DNA from: Nematocida homosporus
Taxonomy: Eukaryota; Microsporidia
Direction: 5' to 3'
DNA length: 64,000 bases
NCBI RefSeq assembly: GCF_024244095.1
Contig: NW_026250677.1
Coordinates: 17,141-81,140 of the forward strand
Under the pieces are notes generated by a model. The model had not been told where the DNA came from. It worked only from the letters and a program-made list of their open reading frames with translations, and did not search any database. Below, in pieces: positions 27,359-36,897 of the stretch; position 1 is the stretch's first letter, and every line of letters starts with the position of its first letter. The position numbers were made by a program, and so were the translations under genes.

Positions 27359-27472
27359 GGCGTCTAAATTCCCTCTTCCTTTATACCTTTATTCATCAAG
27401 CATCTGTAATCTTTTCAAATCTAGGTCTGATGCATATCAGTACTTACCAAATCAAGTAATTTTTACATCTCT

Positions 27473-27829
27473 ATGGCTGTGAGTCCCATTGAGCGCCTCC
27501 AGAAACTCAGCAAAGAGCAGTCAATTATTAATGTCAAGTGCCAAAACAACCGCGAAATTACCGGCCGCCTTCAAGCCGTCGACAAACACTTCAATCTTCT
27601 TTTATCCGAAGCCATTGAAAAGCGCACCCAGCCTCCATGTTCCCATCGCGGCATCAAAAGAAAGCAAGAGCAAGTCTTTCATCGTGATTTGGGTAATCTC
27701 TTTCTCCGCGGGGACACAGTCATTTGGGTAGGTCTTTTGCCGCCCTCTTTCGACACCAACCAGCCAACTTCACCCAGTCCAACTACACCCCACCCCAGCC
27801 CAATACCAACTCAACCAGTCAGTCAATAA
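27473..27829 (+). CDS. SMD2: Small nuclear ribonucleoprotein Sm D2
   Basis: The 118-residue protein contains the Sm1 motif (SIINVKCQNNREITGRLQAVDKHFNLLL) and the Sm2 motif (LGNLFLRGDTVIWV). The spacing and the FLRGDxVI signature are those of SmD2. SmD2 pairs with SmD1 in the Sm ring of U1, U2, U4 and U5 snRNPs. The N-terminal helix typical of SmD2 is shortened, and the C-terminus is a Pro/Thr tail. Together with the Yju2-like protein at 21815 it indicates that splicing is retained. It is divergent from the Cys-rich membrane-protein gene, 114 bp away. Confidence 0.92.
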   Translation: MAVSPIERLQKLSKEQSIINVKCQNNREITGRLQAVDKHFNLLLSEAIEKRTQPPCSHRGIKRKQEQVFHRDLGNLFLRGDTVIWVGLLPPSFDTNQPTSPSPTTPHPSPIPTQPVSQ

Positions 27830-28005
27830 ACCAAATTTCAACCCAATACTATACTATACTAACACAATACTAACACAATACTAGCACATTATTAATACTA
27901 AAACCAACTCAACCCAACCCAACTCTACTCAACTCAATACTAAACCTAATGCTTTTATTAGATAACCACCCAATGCTAGCACAAACTAACCCAAACGAAC
28001 TCAAA

Positions 28006-28536
28006 CTAACCCAATTTGGCTGTAATCCTTCTCATCTGGGCCTGGCTAATAGTTCCATACCTCTGTCCGACAGACAAAACTAGTCTTTCAATCTCCGCAA
28101 TTAGCTCAAAGAAAGCATTATCACGTAGCATTCCAGAAGGCTGCATAGAAATGCTTTTCTCCCAAACACTTAGCCGAATTTTACCTTGGTCGTTCCTCTT
28201 ATTGAGTATCATAATGTAAGAATCATAATTGTTAGTGGAGCGACTTACAACCGTGCCAAAACTGACCGACAGTCCTTTGTAATCAAACACCAGCACTGTC
28301 TTTGGCAGCTGGTAATAGCTCGTAGAAACCTTAAGCATATTTGGCCTATCCGGATTATAACTCACTTCTCTTGCTCCAAACTGAGCTCTTATCGTATCAG
28401 TAAGGTCTCTCAGAACAAAATCCCGGGTCTGTGGCCCCGGCCGTGTAAGGTTAATCACCAAAGGAATGCTCTGACTCGACCCCAAGACCAAAGTCACCAA
28501 CATCATTATCACTAAACTCCTAATCATTCCATGCAT
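28006..28536 (-). CDS. Small secreted protein, unknown
   Basis: The 176-residue protein has a clear signal peptide (MIRSLVIMMLVTLVLGSSQS, cleavage near 23). The mature part is about 150 residues, mixed alpha/beta, with no cysteines and a C-terminal helical pair. No family is recognised. Secretion is inferred from the N-terminus only. Confidence 0.7.
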   Translation of the reverse strand: MHGMIRSLVIMMLVTLVLGSSQSIPLVINLTRPGPQTRDFVLRDLTDTIRAQFGAREVSYNPDRPNMLKVSTSYYQLPKTVLVFDYKGLSVSFGTVVSRSTNNYDSYIMILNKRNDQGKIRLSVWEKSISMQPSGMLRDNAFFELIAEIERLVLSVGQRYGTISQAQMRRITAKLG

Positions 28537-28757
28537 CCATTTACCCTCTCTCCTATATTTATACCTGCTAATTATCCCTAATATAGTTAATTATAACACC
28601 TTTCATCCCCTAATTATCACCTATACCCAATAATCATCCCTAATATAGTTCAATTATAGCTTGCATAGACTAACTACGTCCAACTTACCCCAATTCCACA
28701 CCACCACAATACCAACCACACCACACCACACCAACCCAACACCACTCACCCTAATTT

Positions 28758-29459
28758 CTAGACGGGTCGTTCAAATAGCATGGCAAACTTCTTCCCAACT
28801 TCAGCCGAAATCTTATCCCAGTACACGGAGACTTCCTTCAACTTCTCCCGAATCTTCCCTAAATTCTCCTCAACCCGAACCCCAAACTTCATGCGTCTTT
28901 CCGTAAACTTCGAAATATTCAACTCTTCCCCCGTCACTCCCCGACCTAAGTTCCGTTTCAAAAAGTCATCATAAGATCGTAAGATCCGAGTAATTAACTG
29001 ACTTGTACTAATACCTTGTGTCCTTTCTGTAGCCACAAAAATACCCATTTCCTTCACTTCCTGATAGACATCCTCAATACCTTCACCCGGATAAACATCA
29101 CCATCATGGGCCACATAATCAATCCGATGCTCCGTAATAAACGCCTTTGTAATCACCCAAGGTGCATCTTCAATCACTTCATCAACCCAACGACAATGCC
29201 GCAAAGACTCCGCCCGTTCCCACATCTCCAAAACCGTATGTCCTTTCTTCTCCCGCGTATCCCGATCCGAACAAACACCAACTACAATCTCAGCCATCGG
29301 AAACCTCTTCCTAATCTGTTCCAACATCCGCATATGTCCATAATGAAACATATCAAAGACTCCATCCGAATAAACACGTACGCGCTTCTTCCCCTCCTCC
29401 TTAACCCGTCGACTCTTCCCACGTCGTTTCTTTTCTATATATCCATCCCCTTCTAGCAT
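28758..29459 (-). CDS. PCT1: Choline-phosphate cytidylyltransferase
   Basis: The 233-residue protein starts at the ATG at 29459 (the frame upstream has only GTG). The nucleotidyltransferase domain contains VYSDGVFDMFHYGH (HxGH at 39-42) and RTQGIS (146-151), the two signature motifs for CTP binding and catalysis. W(V)DEVIEDAPWVIT and DYVAHD fit the choline enzyme rather than the ethanolamine one, which has two such domains. It makes CDP-choline, the limiting step of the Kennedy pathway. The C-terminal membrane-binding helix is reduced to a short amphipathic region (about 180-225). Confidence 0.92.
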   Translation of the reverse strand: MLEGDGYIEKKRRGKSRRVKEEGKKRVRVYSDGVFDMFHYGHMRMLEQIRKRFPMAEIVVGVCSDRDTREKKGHTVLEMWERAESLRHCRWVDEVIEDAPWVITKAFITEHRIDYVAHDGDVYPGEGIEDVYQEVKEMGIFVATERTQGISTSQLITRILRSYDDFLKRNLGRGVTGEELNISKFTERRMKFGVRVEENLGKIREKLKEVSVYWDKISAEVGKKFAMLFERPV

Positions 29460-29929
29460 CAAGTGAAAGAACACAAATTAGTATATACACATTAGATTAC
29501 TACATCAAAAACTCAACTAACTCAATACTAACTCAATACTAACTCAATACTAACTCAACTCAACTCAACTCAACACACCTCAACTCAACTCAACTCAACT
29601 CAATATCAACCCATAAAGACATTCCTTAAGATGACTAAAAGGATACCGTTATTAGACATGTAAAAGTGTGTTAGTAGTGGTATAGTAGTGGTATAGTAGT
29701 GGTGGTATTAAGTAGTAGTATTGGTATAGTAGTGGTATTAGTAGTAGCATTAGCACTAAGCAGTAGTATTAAGTACTAAGTAACACTAAGTATTACTATT
29801 AGGTAGTGATCGTATGACAACCCCAATCAAATAAACACCATAACGTAACACAATCTAACTATAACCCACCCCAACTAAACACAATCTAACTATAACGTAA
29901 CTCAATTTAACATAAACCTTCTTATTACT
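29460..29929. repeat. Intergenic minisatellite region
   Basis: Positions 29517-29602 are (AACTC)n and AATACTAACTC units. About 29665-29790 is a TAGTGGTATAGTAG-type minisatellite with AAGTAGTAGTATT variants. No gene is seen. Confidence 0.65.
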
Positions 29930-30112
29930 TTATTTAACCTCTTGTGAGTTCATCTTCATTGCTCCTTCAAAGTACCCCTTAGTTAATCTATTTTCATATA
30001 AAGCCCGTTTAGCTGCCCTTCCTTTTTTAGGTTTAGGCTTATCTGCCTTTGCTACTTTTGGAGTTGTCCCTCTAACTTTACCGGTTTTGTTCAATGAGAT
30101 TGCTTTTGCCAT
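29930..30112 (-). CDS. RPS30: Small-subunit ribosomal protein eS30
   Basis: The 60-residue protein starts at the ATG at 30112. GKVRGTTPKVAK followed by a Lys-rich stretch and GRAAKRALYENR matches the eS30 core (GKVRGQTPKV, GRAKRRxxYNRR). Unlike many eukaryotic copies it is not fused to a ubiquitin-like domain, as in yeast. The Gly-rich C-terminal end is replaced by a short helical tail. Confidence 0.9.
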   Translation of the reverse strand: MAKAISLNKTGKVRGTTPKVAKADKPKPKKGRAAKRALYENRLTKGYFEGAMKMNSQEVK

Positions 30113-30751
30113 GGGGACCAAAAAAAAGACAAAATAAATGAGTTAGTATTACGTTAAGTTGGGTTGAGTTAAGTTGGGTTAAGTTGGGTTGATGTGGGTT
30201 GGGTTGAGTTGGGTTAGTATGGGGTTGGGTTTTGTTTGAGTTTAGTGTAATGTGGTGTTGTGTGGTGTTAAGTTGTTGGCAAGTTAGATTGTATTAAGTC
30301 AGGTTGATGTGATGTGGTGTGGTGTTAAGTTTAGTAAGGTGTAGTATAGTAAAGTAAAGTGTACTGTAGAGTATAGTTTAGTAAGGTGTAATAAAGCAAA
30401 GTGTAGTAGAGTAGAGTATAGTATAGTTTAGCAGAGTATAGTAAAGTGTAGTCTACTGTAGTGTTAGTTTAGTTTAGTGTAGTAGAGTAGAGAACAAATC
30501 AATCAGAGCCGGCTAGTTTATGGAAGGTCTAGAGACAATAAAGCAACAGCATACCCACTAGATAGACAAACTATTTACGCACTATCTGCAATTATCTCAC
30601 TATAAATTGGTTGTATTAAGTTAAGTTAAGATTGGTATGAGTTGGTATTGGGTAAAGGTGTATTGTAACTCAACCTAACCCACATCAACGTTAACTTAAC
30701 TCAACCCACATCAACCCCACTCCATACTAACTCAATGGACTCTTTTTATTT
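30113..30751. repeat. Intergenic low-complexity region between eS30 and Med4 genes
   Basis: Positions 30135-30250 are GTTGGGTTGAGTT units, and about 30325-30490 are GTAGAGTATAGTTTAG-type units. From about 30665 the strand bias flips to CAACCCACATCAACC before the plus-strand gene. The flip falls inside a divergent promoter region. No gene is seen. Confidence 0.65.
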
Positions 30752-31309
30752 ATGGATGAGCTATTTAGGAAGAATAGTGACGAATTAGTTAGTCTTTTGA
30801 CCGAGTTAAATCGAGTAAGTACGGGAGTAGGAGAGAATTTAGTTGTACGGAAGGAGTTATTGCGTAAGATTAAGGCAGTAGCTGAAGAATTAGACTTAAT
30901 TTATCGAGTGAGTTTAGAAGGTTTCAATAAGGAGAATGAAGAAGTCTCTGAGAGTGTATTCCTAATTGCCAAACGACTATTCAATGAGATAGAAGAGAAA
31001 GAAGTCTGGCTGCAAGAGGCCAAAGCCATAGTAGCCGATTCCGAACGAGAATTATCCGGAGGTTTAGAGGCAGTTTTAGAGTATAGCCAACTATTAGCCA
31101 AGTACAGCAAGTGCCCATTACTATGGACTGAAGGTACGCCTTTAGAAGGTCGATTCCCCGCCTATCCAACCGATGAAATCATTCAGCAGTCCATTTTACG
31201 AATCGAAAGAGAAAAGAAAGTCACCAAGTCCAAACCCAAAGCAATAACCCAAGAAGAATCTAATATCCCCGAACATTCCCCGGAGGAAGAGTTCAAATTC
31301 GAGTTTTAG
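30752..31309 (+). CDS. MED4: Mediator subunit Med4-like
   Basis: The 185-residue protein is a helical, coiled-coil-type N-terminal half (about 1-115) followed by LEYSQLLAKYSKCPLLW and FPAYPTDEIIQQSIL. The pairing of a short helix ending in 'ysxxlskytxaPxxw' with a 'PYPTDexmrxg' motif is the signature of Med4, a core subunit of the middle module of Mediator that links activators to RNA polymerase II. The C-terminus is acidic. Identification rests mainly on the PYPTD-type motif. Confidence 0.75.
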   Translation: MDELFRKNSDELVSLLTELNRVSTGVGENLVVRKELLRKIKAVAEELDLIYRVSLEGFNKENEEVSESVFLIAKRLFNEIEEKEVWLQEAKAIVADSERELSGGLEAVLEYSQLLAKYSKCPLLWTEGTPLEGRFPAYPTDEIIQQSILRIEREKKVTKSKPKAITQEESNIPEHSPEEEFKFEF

Positions 31310-32221
31310 TCTACTACTAAGGTAGTACCAGCCCGTGTGGTGGCTTAGTAGCCCTGTAATAAACAAGTTAAGTTAGTATTGAGTTAGTATTGAGTTTAGT
31401 TAGGTGTGGTGTGGTGGAGTTTAGTTAAGTATTGAGTTAGTATTGAGTTTAGTTAGTATTAAGTTGAATGCTTTGCTGCTTGTTACTACCTAATCCTACA
31501 CAGTTTAGGGTGCTTTGCTATATACACTAAATATTGCTCCTCCTCAGCACATCCTAATGCTGTCCTATATCACGCACTAATACCGTCCTACATCACATAC
31601 TAGTGTGTACGAACACCATCCTACATCAGACTAACCTACACTAACACCATCCTACATCACACTAACCCAATACTAACACATTACACACTAACCTACACTA
31701 ATACCATCACACAATAACACACACTAACCCAATACCAACCTCACCTTTATTATATACTAACTTGGCACAACTTTATACACCTTTATACACCCAAATACAC
31801 CTTTACACACCTTTATTCTATACCACATAAACCTCACATAGACTCACATAAACCTAGCACAAACTCACATAAACCCTACATAACCCCATATAAACCCTAC
31901 ACAACCCCACACAACTCCACCTAAACCCACCTAAACCCACCTAAACCCACATAACACCACACCACACCTAACTCAATTTCACAGTAACTTTACCTAACCC
32001 AATAATAAACACAGTAACTTTAGCTAAAATATTCGAAATTTGAGAAAAATTTGCAGCTCAGCCCGGCCCTCAATAAATTTACTAATTAAAAAGCCATTTT
32101 TTTCCTTTTTCGTTCGCAACACTTTCTATTTTAGGTATTTTTTGGGATTTTCCTTTTTCGTCCGCAATTCTTCTACTATATAAGAAGCTCATTTCTCCAG
32201 CTAAAATATTATAAAATTCAG
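31310..32221. other. Long intergenic region with repeats and RCC1 promoter
   Basis: TTAGTATTGAGTT units (31370-31470) follow the Med4 gene, then CACTAACCTACATCA-type and ACATAAACCC-type C-rich units (about 31600-31960). Near the RCC1 gene there is a direct repeat of CCTTTTTCGTYCGCAA at about 32113 and 32150, then ACTATATAAG at about 32173, a likely TATA box some 45 bp before the ATG. No gene is seen. Confidence 0.55.
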
Positions 32222-35200
32222 ATGGGTTTTTTCAATACAATGACGAATAGTTTTAGAAGAATTATAACTCAGGTCTTTGTCTGGGGGTCCAATGATAGTG
32301 AGCAACATGGTGATAAGTCCGATGTATACGAGCGAGTCCTTCCCTTTCCTCTTTCTTATTTTGATGATAAGAAAATTGTAAGGGTTATCTGTGGTGGGAT
32401 GCATTCCTTTGCCATCTCAGCCGAGGGTCAATTATACTCTTGGGGTTGTAATGATGAAGGTGTTTTAGGCCGAGGAGGTTCAAACGATTCCGAACCAGCC
32501 CAAGTTATCTTTAAGGAAAAGAACGTTGCAGTAACTCATGTAGCAGCTGGTGATTCTATTTCAGCTGCTATAGATAAGGCCGGTCGTTTATGGACTTGGG
32601 GAGTCTTTCGTGGGGATAATGGTAAGATAGGTCATTCAGTTACAGCTGAAGATAAGATTGTTGATATTCAATGGACACCTTTACTAGTAGAAGGTCATCG
32701 TTTTAAGGAAGTTTATGCCGGGTGTAATCACTTACTAGCTATTGACTTAGATGAAAATCTTTGGGCTTGGGGTGATTCAGCTGGAGGTAAATTAGGGTAT
32801 AAAACTACTCGGAATACTAAGAAGAATGCTTTAAAACCAAGAATTACTCTCAGGAATATTCAAGGGGCCGGAGCAGGTGCTCATCATTCTTTAGCCTTTC
32901 AAGTAGATAGAATGATTAACCGGAATAGAAGGGGGAGAAGAATTAGTCCTTCTCGTCGGGTAGAAGTAGATTTTTATGACTCAGAAGGTAATAGATACTA
33001 TGTAACTGACCGAATTACAGCTACTAAGGCTTATGATCAGGTTTTATTATGTTGTCCAGATAATGATATTGTTCCTATTGTTCCTATTAAGACTTGTCGG
33101 GAGAGAGTAGTTTGTACCAGGAAAGTAGTACCTTATGCTTATCCTGGGGAGACTCAAGTGCATAGTGAGGCTGAGTTGGTTGTTTCAGAGACACCGACTG
33201 GTCGAGGTCTTCTAACTGGGGCTAAGAAGTTCAAGTACGAGTCTAAAGAGGCCCGGAAGGAGAGAGAAGCTCAACCCCTGCAGCAAAGACAGCAAACTTT
33301 AGCAGAAAGAAGAGCCCGGAATAGAAGAGCACGTCAGGAGAGAAGAGCCCGAGGAGAACCAAGGTATCCGACTAGGTACCTTTCCCACTTAGTTAACTTA
33401 GCCCGAGAACCAGACGAGTCTTCTGAAGAGTATCGCTTATTCACTGCTGGGAACAATAACTACAGCCAGTTAACAGCTGAAGAGTATGCAGCTGCTGCCG
33501 CACGAGGTGGTTGGGCCTTCCGCAGTCATGTGCCCATCCGTCGAGATGATGAGAGCAGCAATGAGGAGGGTGTTGGTGTTGGTCAATCTGCTACTGCTAC
33601 TGATAATGCTACTACTACTACTGCTACTGATAACCAAACTCAATCTACTACTGATAACTCTACTCAATCTGCTACTGCTACTACTGATAACTCCACTCAA
33701 CCTAATACTACTACTACTGATAACTCCACTCAATCTACTCAACCTAATACTGATAACTCCACTCAAACTCAACCTCAACTTAATTCTATGTTACCCGATT
33801 CAGTAAGGAAGGTAATGGGAGGCACGCATAGTTCACACTTACTAGACCAGGAAGGTACACTTTGGGCTGTAGGTCGGAATGACTCGGGTCAGTTGGGTGT
33901 AGGAGACTTTAAAGATCGTTCTGAATTTACGCGGTGTCAAATTCCTGATAAGGTTACTGACTTTTCTATTACGGCTAATCATGGTTTAGCTTTATCTAAG
34001 GGTGAGTTGTATAGTTGGGGATTTGGTGAGTGTGGCCAATTAGGTCGGGAAGTAGATAAGGATCATACTCCGAGTAAAGTTGAATTTCCTGTGGCTGGTC
34101 CTATTATTAGTGCTTCAGCTGGTGGTCAACATTCAGTAGCTGTAGCTGCTATTGATGTAACTACTCTTAAGGATGTATTAGATGAATCTTGTTTATTTAC
34201 TGTACCTGTAGCTGATAATGTTTACTTTTCACGAGTCTTTCCGGCTGATGATTGGCGTATCTTTTATGAAGATATTATGAAGTTTAAAGATAGGATTGAT
34301 AAGCGAGAACCTATTCAACGGGAGAAAGGCTTTCCTAAAGGAGGTAAGGTAAAAGAGACTTTAATGCAGTATGCTTATGCTTTATATAATATCTATGAAG
34401 AGGAGAAGGTCTTACATCCGGAAGAGTATGAGTGGTTGAATGAACTTGAAGATGCTTTTTTAGAGAAAGATCCGATGCCACAAGAATTAGGAGTAGGTTG
34501 TAGTCGTGATTATCTTACTTGGTTATCTAGACGGATTGATTTCTTTAAGGGTAGAGGGTTGTTACATGAAGCTTTGATTATGGATGATGAGATGACTTAT
34601 CGTATTTACTGGGATCCTGATACACATAAAGATGTTTGGCAGAATGGTGGGGCTGATAAGCTTAATAGAGTTTGGGAGGCTTTTACTGAGCAGAATCCAG
34701 AGTGTTGTACTATGTTCCTTAACTTAAGTAAGTTGGAGCAGCAGGAAGTTTATCGGATGCTAGATTATACGCGTAGAGTAGTGACTGGGTACTTAGATAG
34801 AATACCTTGGGCTGATGTAGTACCAAGAGTTGGTCGCCAGATTAATTATGATCGGATTTCCAGTTATACTCCTTCTCGGCCTTATAAGTCCAAGAAAATG
34901 CTAGCTAAAGTAGCTGCAGAGAAGGAAGCAGCTGCTCGAGCTAATCAAATGCCTTTACCCGATGTATCTTATCTAAACAAAACTACTACTCCAACTGATA
35001 TCACAACTATTACTCCAACTGATATCACAACTACCTCACCTGATATCACAACTAATAAGATAAGTGTGACTAGTGAGAATGAAGTGACTAGTGAGAATGA
35101 AGTGACTAGTGAGAATGAAGTGACTAATGAGAATGAAGTGAGTAAGAAGCGCAAGTGCGAAAGTGAGAGAGATAGTGAGAGAGATAGTCATCCAGAGAGT

Positions 35201-35719
35201 CCTAAAAAATCCAAAAGAGTAGATAGTGCTGTTTCTTTATCTTCAAAACCAAAAGGTATTCTTGAGTCTTATAAGCGTAAATCTTCTGATAGGGATGAGT
35301 CTGAATCAAAAATCAAAAGAGAGTATCAATCATCTGGATGTGAGAGTAGTGGTAGTGTGAGTGGTAGTGAGAGTGGTAGTGAGAGTGGTAGTGAGAGGAG
35401 TGGTAGTGGGGTGGAAGAAGAAAGCTTAGAAATGAGTACTTCTGTTTCTGCTCCTGAACCGGTTACTTGTGCTATGATAACTAAACCGCCTACTTTGCAT
35501 AGTTCAAGTCCTTCGGAAACGGATTATGATGGTGAAAGTGATTTGGAAGATAGTGAGATGAGTGAGATGAGTGATGGTAGTGATAGTGATCGGGATTCTT
35601 TATCTACTCAAACAGAAACTAGTTTTAGTGAATCGTGTGGTGCTGAAATGAGTGTATCGGAGGATAATAAGCTTGCTAAAGAAGAGACTCTTAAAAATCA
35701 ATCTGAGTTATCTAGTTAA
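32222..35719 (+). CDS. Very large RCC1-repeat protein (Ran GEF-like)
   Basis: The 1165-residue protein carries RCC1 blades at about 18 (VFVWGSNDSEQHG), 72 (LYSWGCNDEGVLG), 126 (LWTWGVFRGDNG), 181 (LWAWGDSAGGKLG), 403 (LFTAGNNNYSQL), 545 (LWAVGRNDSGQLG) and 595 (LYSWGFGECGQLG). That makes seven, as for the chromatin-bound Ran exchange factor. An insertion of about 200 residues (Arg-rich) between blades four and five and a (T/D/N/Q/S)-rich tract (about 455-520) before blade six interrupt the propeller. Residues about 670-880 form a helical domain I do not recognise. The C-terminus has four copies of TSENEV-type repeats, a KKSKR-like nuclear signal and Ser/Gly/Glu-rich sequence. RCC1 itself is about 420-480 residues. 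Confidence 0.8.
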   Translation: MGFFNTMTNSFRRIITQVFVWGSNDSEQHGDKSDVYERVLPFPLSYFDDKKIVRVICGGMHSFAISAEGQLYSWGCNDEGVLGRGGSNDSEPAQVIFKEKNVAVTHVAAGDSISAAIDKAGRLWTWGVFRGDNGKIGHSVTAEDKIVDIQWTPLLVEGHRFKEVYAGCNHLLAIDLDENLWAWGDSAGGKLGYKTTRNTKKNALKPRITLRNIQGAGAGAHHSLAFQVDRMINRNRRGRRISPSRRVEVDFYDSEGNRYYVTDRITATKAYDQVLLCCPDNDIVPIVPIKTCRERVVCTRKVVPYAYPGETQVHSEAELVVSETPTGRGLLTGAKKFKYESKEARKEREAQPLQQRQQTLAERRARNRRARQERRARGEPRYPTRYLSHLVNLAREPDESSEEYRLFTAGNNNYSQLTAEEYAAAAARGGWAFRSHVPIRRDDESSNEEGVGVGQSATATDNATTTTATDNQTQSTTDNSTQSATATTDNSTQPNTTTTDNSTQSTQPNTDNSTQTQPQLNSMLPDSVRKVMGGTHSSHLLDQEGTLWAVGRNDSGQLGVGDFKDRSEFTRCQIPDKVTDFSITANHGLALSKGELYSWGFGECGQLGREVDKDHTPSKVEFPVAGPIISASAGGQHSVAVAAIDVTTLKDVLDESCLFTVPVADNVYFSRVFPADDWRIFYEDIMKFKDRIDKREPIQREKGFPKGGKVKETLMQYAYALYNIYEEEKVLHPEEYEWLNELEDAFLEKDPMPQELGVGCSRDYLTWLSRRIDFFKGRGLLHEALIMDDEMTYRIYWDPDTHKDVWQNGGADKLNRVWEAFTEQNPECCTMFLNLSKLEQQEVYRMLDYTRRVVTGYLDRIPWADVVPRVGRQINYDRISSYTPSRPYKSKKMLAKVAAEKEAAARANQMPLPDVSYLNKTTTPTDITTITPTDITTTSPDITTNKISVTSENEVTSENEVTSENEVTNENEVSKKRKCESERDSERDSHPESPKKSKRVDSAVSLSSKPKGILESYKRKSSDRDESESKIKREYQSSGCESSGSVSGSESGSESGSERSGSGVEEESLEMSTSVSAPEPVTCAMITKPPTLHSSSPSETDYDGESDLEDSEMSEMSDGSDSDRDSLSTQTETSFSESCGAEMSVSEDNKLAKEETLKNQSELSS

Positions 35720-36897
35720 GCTGTTTTGATCTTGTTTTTTGTTTTTGTTTTATCTTTAGATTGTTTTATCTTATTTGAGTAGATGTTTTGATTTTTGTCT
35801 TATCTTATCTTATCTAATTTAACTTGGGTTGGTGTAGCTTTTTTAGAGATATGGTAAATAGCTCTATTGAGTCCTCCAGTTGTTGTGGTTGACTCTTTAT
35901 CTATTTGGGACTCAGTACCTTCCTGTTGTTTAGGTCGTGTGCTGTTCTCCTGGTATAGCTAGGAAGTGAAGTTAAGTCGAGTTGAGGCGGGTAGTGAGAT
36001 AGGGAGAAATGGAATGGTGCTTGAGTAAGTTGGAATGAATTGGAGAGGAATAGAGATGGACTGGATTGAGATGGTGTTTTGAAATAAAAGAGTTACTTTA
36101 ATATGGTGTTGAGTTGGTGTGTGTTAGGGTGTGTTAAGTGATGCTGGGTGTTACGTTGTGGTGTGTTACTTTGATATGGTATTAAGTGAGATAGGGTGTG
36201 TTATGGTATTAGATGGTGTGTTACTTTGATATGGTATTAAATGAAATGAGTTACTTTGATATGGCATTAAGTTGATATGGTATTAGGTTGATATGGTGTT
36301 AGGTGAGATGAGTTACGTTGTGGTGATAATTCGTATTTGAAATGCCTATCTGAGGTGTCCAATGCGTTGCTAAGTGAGTATTGAGTCAGTATTGGGTTAG
36401 TATTATTGGGTTAGTGCGGTATTCAGAGTATCTACCACTATTCTTGGCTTATGCACATGGGTTCTGGGCTTGTGTTAGTTGAGTTGCAGTCTGTTTCGCA
36501 GGAGTTACACACAAGTCAACATATCTTTATTCCTCATCAGTAGTGCTAAGAATAGGAGATCAAATTGAACTCCGAGATTGGCATAATACAACTCCCAACT
36601 ACAAATACAGAATGGAATTAGCTTAAGAAGATACCAACTCAATTGGGTACTATACACGTCATACTCACTACTCACTACTTGATACTATTCACTACTCACT
36701 ACTCACTACTTGATACTATTCACTACTCACTACTCACTACTCACTACTCACTACTATCTTAATTATATCTTGGTAGAAGTTAGTATTGGTTGGTAATGGG
36801 GTGCTGCCACTCAGTAATACGACAGCTAGTATGAAGTAGATATTGAGTGAGTTGCCGGGAAATGAAACGAATATAGTGGGAGGAAGGACTCTTTTTT
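35720..36897. repeat. 1.2-kb intergenic region with tandem low-complexity repeats
   Basis: Positions about 36080-36320 hold several variants of a GTGTTACTTTGATATGGTATTAAGTGAGAT unit. Positions 36661-36766 are (CACTACT)n with TTGATACTATT interruptions. The stretches 35830-35960 and 36370-36620 are of normal complexity without a supported frame and might hold an RNA gene that I cannot identify. Confidence 0.55.

Noticed and set aside
33470..33806. Leu- and Ser-rich frames on both strands over the RCC1 repeat tract
   Set aside because: They are by-products of the ACTACTGATAAC repeat within the RCC1 gene, which continues in frame on both sides.
36661..36766. CACTACT repeat considered as a CRISPR-like or telomere array
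   Set aside because: Unit is too short and irregular, there are no spacers of constant length, and the organism is eukaryotic.
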